Assembly (NCBI GenBank): GCA_955651735.1
Contig: CATPAM010000124.1
Span: 1 to 6,416, forward strand
Direction of reading: 5' to 3'
Length of the DNA: 6,416 nt
Origin: Candidatus Acidiferrales bacterium
GTDB lineage: Bacteria; Acidobacteriota; Terriglobia; Acidiferrales; UBA7541
The translations under genes and the position numbers were made by a program. This document shows positions 1 through 3,956 of this stretch, in pieces (within the stretch, counting starts at the first letter, position 1; each line of letters starts with the position of its first letter). Below the pieces are notes generated by a model, which worked only from the letters and a program-made list of their open reading frames with translations, ran no database searches and had not been told where the DNA came from.

Positions 1-186
1 TCGCACTCCGGCCCGGTTCTCGCCATGGCCAAGAAAGCCATCCTCGGAGGTTACGGACTCCCCCTCCGCGAGGGCCTGAAAAAATCCATGAATATCTTCC
101 TCAACGAACTATATCGCCTTGAGGACTCGCAAGAGGGCCTCCGCGCCCTAGTCGAAAAGCGCAAACCCAACTGGAAGAATCGCTAA
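1..186 (+). CDS. Enoyl-CoA hydratase/isomerase family protein, C-terminal fragment
   Basis: This is the last 61 codons of a gene that begins before the window; the reading frame starts at base 1 and ends with TAA at 184-186. The tail matches the C-terminal helices of the crotonase superfamily: a GPVLAMAKKAI segment, then a GLPLREGLKKSMNIF helix, then EDSQEGLRALVEKRKPNWKNR-like residues, where the acidic-S/A-x-EG-x-x-A-hydrophobic-x-EKRKP pattern is the family's usual end. Crotonases act on acyl-CoA thioesters (hydration, isomerisation or related steps). The catalytic region lies outside the window, so the exact reaction cannot be told. The gene ends well before the B12 promoter and leader, so it is probably a separate transcription unit. 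The family call is fairly safe; the substrate is unknown. Confidence 0.85.
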   Translation, partial: SHSGPVLAMAKKAILGGYGLPLREGLKKSMNIFLNELYRLEDSQEGLRALVEKRKPNWKNR

Positions 187-188
187 TG

Positions 189-235
189 CCCTGCCTAGCA
201 GTGGTAGGGGTGCACTTTCGAGCGACAGCCGCTCG
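189..235 (+). terminator. Two stem-loops after the hydratase gene, possible weak terminator
   Basis: Two hairpins lie just after the stop codon. The first pairs 189-195 (CCCTGCC) with 203-209 (GGTAGGG), seven pairs including one G-U. The second pairs 219-224 (CGAGCG) with 230-235 (CGCTCG) around a five-base loop. Neither is followed by a T-run, so they may be a factor-dependent end, 3' processing structures or simply GC-rich chance. From 236 to 321 I see no gene or recognisable element; the one open frame there has no ribosome binding site or familiar protein. Confidence 0.25.
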
Positions 236-321
236 CAAGGCAGAGCGCAAGATTTGGCCACCCTATAGCTCACCCTCCCTGTTCAGCCCTGCTGCCTCCC
301 AGCCAGGAGTTCGTGCCTTGA

Positions 322-350
322 TTGACTCCCTTGCAGCCCCGGCATACACT
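322..350 (+). promoter_or_regulatory. Sigma70-like promoter for the btuFCD operon
   Basis: TTGACT at 322-327 (five of six consensus bases) and TACACT at 345-350 (four of six, with the key first T, second A and last T) are separated by exactly 17 bases. Transcription would start near 357, just before the aptamer's conserved core at 373. That suits a riboswitch leader driving the transporter genes. It is a motif match only. If the transcript started further upstream, an alternative outer helix between 337-344 and 456-464 would also be possible. Confidence 0.5.
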
Positions 351-364
351 CATCTTTCATTTTT

Positions 365-461
365 GCAGGCAAGGGAAGCGGGGAAGGCCGTGCAAATCGG
401 CCGCGGTCCCGCCACTGTAATCGGCTGACAAGCCGTAAGCCAGGCTACCCTCCCGTGCCGC
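365..461 (+). promoter_or_regulatory. Cobalamin riboswitch aptamer
   Basis: The sequence carries the hallmarks of a cobalamin aptamer in the right order. GGGAA is at 373-377. A helix GCGGG 378-382 pairs with CCCGC 408-412. A helix GGCCG 386-390 pairs with CGGCC 398-402 around the loop TGCAAAT. The conserved GCCACTGT follows at 411-418, then a hairpin CGGCT 422-426 with AGCCG 431-435, and the B12 box AAGCCAGGCTACC at 437-449. An outer stem can form between GC(A)GGCA at 365-371 and TGCCGC at 456-461. The large peripheral domain of class I forms is absent, so it is a compact variant. It sits upstream of genes for a B12-type ABC importer, the expected target. Bound cobalamin should reduce expression. 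Which corrinoid it prefers cannot be read from the sequence with confidence. Confidence 0.9.
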
Positions 462-509
462 GGGGATTGCGCTTTTCGCGAGAAAAGGCGCCGTCTTTGA
501 GCCCCAGCG
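459..509 (+). promoter_or_regulatory. Candidate antiterminator with a GNRA-capped hairpin
   Basis: CGCGGGG at 459-465 can pair with CCCCAGCG at 502-509, giving seven G-C pairs with only A506 bulged. Inside it lies a stable hairpin: 469-477 pairs with 482-491 (one bulged G) around a GCGA tetraloop at 478-481. This helix uses the 5' arm of the terminator, so the two structures exclude each other. Its own 5' strand (459-461) overlaps the outer stem of the aptamer. Cobalamin binding would therefore free the terminator. The mechanism is inferred from base pairing; folding was done by eye. Confidence 0.55.
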
Positions 510-529
510 CTGCTCGCGTGGGGCTTTTT
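500..529 (+). terminator. Intrinsic terminator of the cobalamin switch
   Basis: AGCCCCA at 500-506 pairs perfectly with TGGGGCT at 519-525. An inner GCG/CGC can extend the stem with one bulged base, and the stem runs into five T residues at 525-529. It lies between the aptamer and the first gene, so it acts as the expression platform of a transcriptional riboswitch. It also shows that the true start of the first protein must be downstream of 529. Confidence 0.75.
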
Positions 530-568
530 CGTTGGCGGCGTTTCTCGAGATGGAGAATCGGTTTGCGA

Positions 569-1624
569 ATGTTCTTTGACTCGACGCTGAGGGCTGTAGC
601 CGTCGCCGCACTCGTCTTGCTGTTCTCGGACGCCGCAATTTGTGCCTCGCAAGCCACGGCCGACCCGCCTCTCCCGGCGCCTCCCGCCTATCGCCAGGTC
701 ACTGACGAAATCGGTCGCACCATCCGCGTCCCGCAGTCCATCCAGCGCATTGTGTCCCTAGCGCCCAACCTCACCGAGACCATCTATGCCCTCGGCCTGC
801 AGGACCGCCTGGTCGGAGACACCGACTATTGTGATTTCCCGCCCGAAGCGCAGCTAAAAACGAAAGTCGGCGGTGCCGTCAATCCCAGCCTCGAAGCCAT
901 CGCCGCTCTGCACCCCGATCTTGTGCTGGTCACCAAAAATTTAAACCGCCTCGAAACCGTCAACGCCCTCGACTCCCTGGGAATTCCCTCCTATGCCACT
1001 GATCCTCATAGCGTGGAAGCCATCATCGTCTCCACCGAGCGTCTCGCCGACTTGCTGGGCGCCCCGGAAACCGGAACCGCCCTCGGCAAAGATATGGAAC
1101 GCCGCATCGCCGCAATCAAAGATCGCGTTGCCGCGCTGCCTCGGCGCAGTGTCTTATTTGTCGTTTGGACCGAACCCCTCATCTCCGTGGGCAAAGACAC
1201 CTTCATCGCCGACGCCCTGCAACACGCCGGCGCCGTTTCCGTCATCGACTCCTCCCAAAATTGGCCGCACATCAATCTCGAAGAAGTCGTTCGCCTCCAC
1301 CCGGAATTTCTCGTCTTCGCCGAATCGCATCCCGACGATGCCGCGCATACTACGGACACGCTCGCCGGCCTTCCTGGCTGGCGCATCCTCGACGCCGTGA
1401 AGCATCGCCGCTTTGCGGTCATCAGCGACGCCGTCAACCGCCCCGCTCCGCGCATCGCCTCGGCCATCGAAGAGCTCGCTCGCCAGCTTCATCCCGAAGC
1501 TTTCGCGGACACCCCGCAAAGCGATAAAGACAACGCCAGTCCCGGCTCGCCTCCGCCAGCAAAGTCGCCGCTCCAGCTCGCCGGCACCTTTTCCGCGCCA
1601 CGGGAGTGCACGTGCGCCCAATAA
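569..1624 (+). CDS. btuF: Cobalamin ABC transporter, periplasmic substrate-binding protein
   Basis: This 351-residue protein should capture cobalamin in the periplasm and hand it to the BtuCD complex. Residues 1-26 look like a Sec signal peptide: a hydrophobic run AVAALVLL, then cleavage near AICA-SQ. No good lipobox is present. The mature part is a class III (BtuF/FhuD-type) binding protein: RIVSLAPNLTETIYALG at 60-76, GDTDYCDFPPEA at 83-94, NPSLEAIAALHPDLVL at 105-120, then a second lobe with the family feature QNWPHINLEEV at 230-240. I chose ATG 569 because the terminator ends at 529. An in-frame TTG at 563 is better spaced from the GGAG at 552-555 (7 bases against 13) and is a real alternative. 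The last 40 or so residues, after RQLHP at 309, are a Pro/Ser-rich tail absent from typical 260-300 residue homologues. The end overlaps the permease gene. Confidence 0.88.
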   Translation: MFFDSTLRAVAVAALVLLFSDAAICASQATADPPLPAPPAYRQVTDEIGRTIRVPQSIQRIVSLAPNLTETIYALGLQDRLVGDTDYCDFPPEAQLKTKVGGAVNPSLEAIAALHPDLVLVTKNLNRLETVNALDSLGIPSYATDPHSVEAIIVSTERLADLLGAPETGTALGKDMERRIAAIKDRVAALPRRSVLFVVWTEPLISVGKDTFIADALQHAGAVSVIDSSQNWPHINLEEVVRLHPEFLVFAESHPDDAAHTTDTLAGLPGWRILDAVKHRRFAVISDAVNRPAPRIASAIEELARQLHPEAFADTPQSDKDNASPGSPPPAKSPLQLAGTFSAPRECTCAQ

Positions 1625-2652
1625 CATTGCAGCGCCTGCTCCTGCAGTGCGGCATCCTGGCCTTAATCCTGTTTGCTGTGGTGGTTGTCGCGCTCAAGCT
1701 CGGTGCCGTCCCCGTTTCTCTTTATGGCCTCGGCCGCGACCTCATTAGCGTTTTGCTCCGCCAGACCAGCCAGCTCTCCAGCGGCTACGGCATGATCGTG
1801 ATCGAAATCCGCCTGCCCCGCATTCTTCTCGCCATTGTCGTTGGCGCGTCTCTCTCCGTCGCCGGAACCAGTTTTCAGGCCTTGCTCCGCAACCCGCTCG
1901 CTGATCCCTACGTTCTCGGCGTTTCCATGGGCGCCGCCCTCGGGGCCATCCTGGCCCTGATCGCCGAGCCGCATCTCGCTCTTCCTGTCTGGCTCGCTGC
2001 CCTTTTCACTCCCTTGGGCGCGTTTCTCGGCGCCGCCGCAACCATCGCCGCCGTGTATCTACTCGGTCTCCGCGAGGGACAAATCGATAGCGCCACTCTG
2101 CTCCTCGCCGGCATCATCAGCTCGTCTTTTCTCTCCGCCATCATCATGTTTCTGCTGACCACCCTCACCGGACGCGATTTCCGCGGCATGACGTTTTGGC
2201 TCATGGGCGACCTTTCCAGTCCGCTTCAATCCAGCTTGCGTTGGGTCCTGGGCATCGGCTTCCTGGTCGCCACCGGCGCGATTTACACCACCGCCGCGGA
2301 TTTGAACCTGCTTCTGGCCGGCGAAAAAGAAGCTATGCATCTCGGCGTCGATGTCCGGCGCGTGCGCCTGGTGGTCTACATCGCCGCGTCGATACTCACC
2401 GGCCTCGCTGTTTCCGTCAGCGGTGCCATCGGCTACGTCGGCCTGCTCGTGCCGCACGTGATGCGTCTGCTCTTCGGTTCCGACCATCGCACCTTGCTTC
2501 CGACCGCTGCGTTCGGCGGCGCCATCGCCGTGGTTATCGCCGACACGCTCGCGCGCACGGTTGTAGCTCCGTCCGAGCTCCCGGTTGGCGCGATGACCGC
2601 GCTCGTAGGCGCTCCTCTGTTCATCTATCTTCTTCGGCGGAGGATGGCGTGA
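1612..2652 (+). CDS. btuC: Cobalamin ABC transporter, FecCD-family permease
   Basis: This is the membrane subunit of the importer, about 346 residues and roughly ten membrane helices, normally working as a dimer with two ATPase subunits. Family hallmarks are clear: IRLPRILLAIVVGASLSVAG, then QALLRNPLADPYVLGVSMGAALGA, a GLREGQIDSATLLLAGI stretch, and the C-terminal SGAIGYVGLLVPHVMRLLFG followed by DTLART and ELPVGAMTALVGAPLF. The segment KEAMHLGVDVRRVR is the cytoplasmic loop expected to touch the ATPase. I place the start at GTG 1612 because GGGAG at 1602-1606 lies five bases before it; a GTG at 1606 would overlap that site. The gene overlaps the binding-protein gene by 13 bases and the ATPase gene by 4, so translation is probably coupled. 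FecCD permeases also serve siderophores and haem; the B12 assignment rests on the riboswitch and neighbours. Confidence 0.9.
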   Translation: MRPITLQRLLLQCGILALILFAVVVVALKLGAVPVSLYGLGRDLISVLLRQTSQLSSGYGMIVIEIRLPRILLAIVVGASLSVAGTSFQALLRNPLADPYVLGVSMGAALGAILALIAEPHLALPVWLAALFTPLGAFLGAAATIAAVYLLGLREGQIDSATLLLAGIISSSFLSAIIMFLLTTLTGRDFRGMTFWLMGDLSSPLQSSLRWVLGIGFLVATGAIYTTAADLNLLLAGEKEAMHLGVDVRRVRLVVYIAASILTGLAVSVSGAIGYVGLLVPHVMRLLFGSDHRTLLPTAAFGGAIAVVIADTLARTVVAPSELPVGAMTALVGAPLFIYLLRRRMA

Positions 2653-3512
2653 GCAGCCCGGCGCAATCTTCGTCCGCATGGCCGAACGTGGGCGACGCCC
2701 CTCGCGCCAGCAGCGACGTTCGTCTCAGTGTTGAGCAGGTCAGTTACGCCTACTCCGCCAATCCCTCGCAAGCCCCGCTGTTCACTCTCGAAGCCAACAG
2801 CTTCCAGTCGCGTCCCGGCGAAATCGTTGCCATCCTCGGCCCGAATGCCAGCGGCAAATCCACGCTCTTGAAATTAATCGCCGGCGCGCTTGCGCCCCTT
2901 TCCGGCCGCGTTTTGCTGGACGGTTTTGTCACGCACACGCTGGCGCCACGCGCCCGCGCGCAACGCATCGCCATGGTCCAGCAAGAAACTCCTCTCCTTT
3001 TTCCTGCGCGCGCTTGGGAATTTGTCCTGCAAGGCCGCCACCCTTATGGCCGCTCGCTGCGTTTTGAAAATGAAGAAGATGTTCTTATCGCCCGCAACGC
3101 TCTCGCGCAAGTCGGCGCAGAGCATCTCAGCGATCGCTGGATGAATGAAATCTCCGGCGGCGAAAGGCAGCGCGTGATTCTCGCGCGAGCTTTGTGCCAG
3201 CAGCCGCTGCTCTTGCTGCTCGATGAGCCCACACTGCACCTCGATATCGGCGCACAGGTCGATCTCCTCGCCACCTTGCGCCGGCTTGCCGCGGAAAATC
3301 GCTACACCGTCGTGGTCGTTACGCACGAGCTCAATCTCGCCGCGGAATACGCCGATCAGGTCGTGCTGTTGCAGAAAGGCAAGAGCCTGCGCGTAGGCTC
3401 TCCCGCGAGCGTCTATCAGCGCGATTTGTTGGAAGAGGTTTTTCACACGCCGCTCACCGTCGAGCAAGGCTCGAACGGCCGCCCGCGTGTGAATTTGTTG
3501 CCGACGTCGTAG
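2649..3512 (+). CDS. btuD: Cobalamin ABC transporter, ATP-binding protein
   Basis: This 287-residue ATPase should power the importer from the cytoplasmic face. All nucleotide-binding motifs are in order: Walker A GPNASGKST at 64-72, Q-loop at about 111 (MVQQET), signature ISGGERQRV at 168-176, Walker B LLLLLDEP ending at 194, D-loop HLD at 197-199 and switch histidine H226. Walker A has Ala where the family usually has Gly or a similar small residue. About 25 Ser/Ala-rich residues precede the first core strand. The start is GTG 2649, which overlaps the permease stop in GTGA, with GGAGG at 2639-2643 five bases upstream. The same frame stays open well before this point, but that stretch is the permease gene read out of frame. 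No clear intrinsic terminator follows. The subunit type alone does not tell B12 from siderophore importers; context decides. Confidence 0.9.
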   Translation: MSSPAQSSSAWPNVGDAPRASSDVRLSVEQVSYAYSANPSQAPLFTLEANSFQSRPGEIVAILGPNASGKSTLLKLIAGALAPLSGRVLLDGFVTHTLAPRARAQRIAMVQQETPLLFPARAWEFVLQGRHPYGRSLRFENEEDVLIARNALAQVGAEHLSDRWMNEISGGERQRVILARALCQQPLLLLLDEPTLHLDIGAQVDLLATLRRLAAENRYTVVVVTHELNLAAEYADQVVLLQKGKSLRVGSPASVYQRDLLEEVFHTPLTVEQGSNGRPRVNLLPTS

Positions 3513-3748
3513 AAGTTTTCTCGTTAACCCCAACGTCGCGCCGGTTTGTCGCGGCAATTAGCAATCACCAGCGGGCATCGGCCCCTCGCAATCACCGCGA
3601 ACTTCGTGCTCGGGAAGACGGGCAACCTTCCGGTTGTGCTTGTTTCCGTCCTCGTTATTTCGAGACGCAAGAAACAAGAAAGCCGTCGCCGACGCGCGAC
3701 TGTACGGCGGAACCACACTGCGCAGGTCACTGCGGCGAAGCGCTTGGA
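3513..3748 (+). other. Intergenic stretch without a recognisable gene
   Basis: Nothing here looks coding: the short open frames lack ribosome binding sites and have low-complexity Arg/Thr/Ser-rich translations. It does hold small structures. GCAATCACC occurs twice (3561-3569 and 3588-3596, 27 bases apart). CAACC 3623-3627 pairs with GGTTG 3632-3636 around TTCC. GCCGT 3682-3686 can pair with ACGGC 3704-3708. CACTGCG occurs at 3716-3722 and 3728-3734. A promoter for the receptor gene should lie in or just after this stretch, but I found no convincing -35/-10 pair. The texture suggests a decayed or dispersed intergenic repeat, which is a guess. Confidence 0.4.
3639..3678. repeat. Inverted repeat, 15-bp interrupted stem
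   Basis: CTTGTTTC at 3639-3646 is the exact reverse complement of GAAACAAG at 3671-3678. Inside it CGT (3647-3649) pairs with ACG (3665-3667) and CTCG (3651-3654) with CGAG (3661-3664), leaving the loop TTATTT, one bulged C and a three-base CAA bulge. No T-run follows on either strand, so it is not a standard intrinsic terminator. It could be the 3' end of the btuFCD transcript, a dispersed palindromic element or part of the next leader. Confidence 0.65.
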
Positions 3749-3790
3749 TGACCCGCTTGGGGTCACACGGGATTGACCCGGTTGGGGTCA
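3749..3790. repeat. Two tandem 17-bp dyads, TGACCC-N5-GGGTCA
   Basis: TGACCCGCTTGGGGTCA (3749-3765) and TGACCCGGTTGGGGTCA (3774-3790) differ at one base and are 25 bases apart start to start. Each is an inverted repeat with six-base arms TGACCC/GGGTCA around a five-base centre; the second gains one more pair (T3773-A3791). They could be a pair of operators for a dimeric regulator or two RNA hairpins. The second contains the 5' strand of the outer helix of the riboswitch-like element, so both readings bear on control of the receptor gene. Confidence 0.7.
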
Positions 3791-3877
3791 AACGTGAAAA
3801 GCTAGGCGGCGCCGCGGGAAGGCCACGCACAGGCCCTGCAACTCGGGCCGCACTCCCCGCCAAGCCAGGAGACCGGC
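3778..3877 (+). promoter_or_regulatory. Atypical, reduced cobalamin-riboswitch-like leader
   Basis: The B12 box AAGCCAGGAGACCGGC at 3862-3877 is a near-perfect consensus match and lies 80 bases before a BtuB-like receptor gene. Helices like those of the first aptamer can be drawn. An outer stem pairs CCGGT 3778-3782 with ACCGG 3872-3876. GCGGG 3814-3818 pairs with CCCGC 3856-3860. GGCCC 3832-3836 pairs with GGGCC 3845-3849 around TGCAACTC, close to TGCAAAT in the first aptamer. However, the ACTGT segment and the hairpin after it are missing: the CCCCGCC run passes straight into AAGCCAGG. The usual GGGAA is present only overlapping the GCGGG strand. It may be a minimal variant, a decayed copy or a switch whose core I have misaligned. 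Confidence 0.55.
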
Positions 3878-3887
3878 GAAGTTCGCA

Positions 3888-3956
3888 GCCCGCGCGTTGC
3901 AGCAAGCGCCGGGCCAACCTTCAAGCTCCCACGCGTGCGGGAGCGGAGGATAAAAA
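3888..3956 (+). promoter_or_regulatory. Stem-loops and ribosome binding site before the receptor gene
   Basis: GCCCGCGC at 3888-3895 pairs with GCGCCGGGC at 3906-3914 (one bulged C). GCTCCC at 3925-3930 pairs with GGGAGC at 3939-3944 around ACGCGTGC. The second hairpin ends exactly where the Shine-Dalgarno GGAGGA (3945-3950) begins, six bases before ATG 3957. CTCC at 3926-3929 could instead pair with GGAG at 3945-3948 and hide the ribosome binding site. That would suit a translational output for the riboswitch-like element upstream, unlike the first leader, which has a T-run terminator. The switch is inference; the stems and binding site are seen. Confidence 0.5.

Noticed and set aside
186..428. 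An 80-codon open frame in the leader
   Set aside because: It overlaps the promoter and aptamer, has no Shine-Dalgarno and resembles no protein I know.
455..568. An upstream GTG at 455 extending the binding-protein gene
   Set aside because: It would begin inside the riboswitch and run through the intrinsic terminator. The added residues are Arg-rich and would destroy the signal peptide's position.
2196..2648. Upstream extension of the ATPase frame through the permease gene
   Set aside because: The extension is Arg/His/Ser-rich out-of-frame noise. GTG 2649 with GGAGG five bases upstream and a GTGA overlap is a clear start.
3639..3678. The long inverted repeat as an intrinsic terminator for btuFCD
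   Set aside because: It is followed by AAAGCC rather than a T-run, and the other strand has no T-run either.
3749..3790. The two 17-bp dyads as a tiny CRISPR-like array
   Set aside because: There are only two units, the spacer is 8 bases, and no cas gene is near. They read better as operators or hairpins.
3773..3801. TTGACC at 3773 as a -35 box for the receptor gene
   Set aside because: At 17 bases spacing the -10 position reads GAAAAG, a poor match, and the hexamer is explained by the dyad repeat. Transcription from there would also remove the outer helix of the leader.
3546..3956. Short + strand open frames between btuD and the receptor gene
   Set aside because: They have no ribosome binding site, low-complexity translations, and run through palindromes and the riboswitch-like element.
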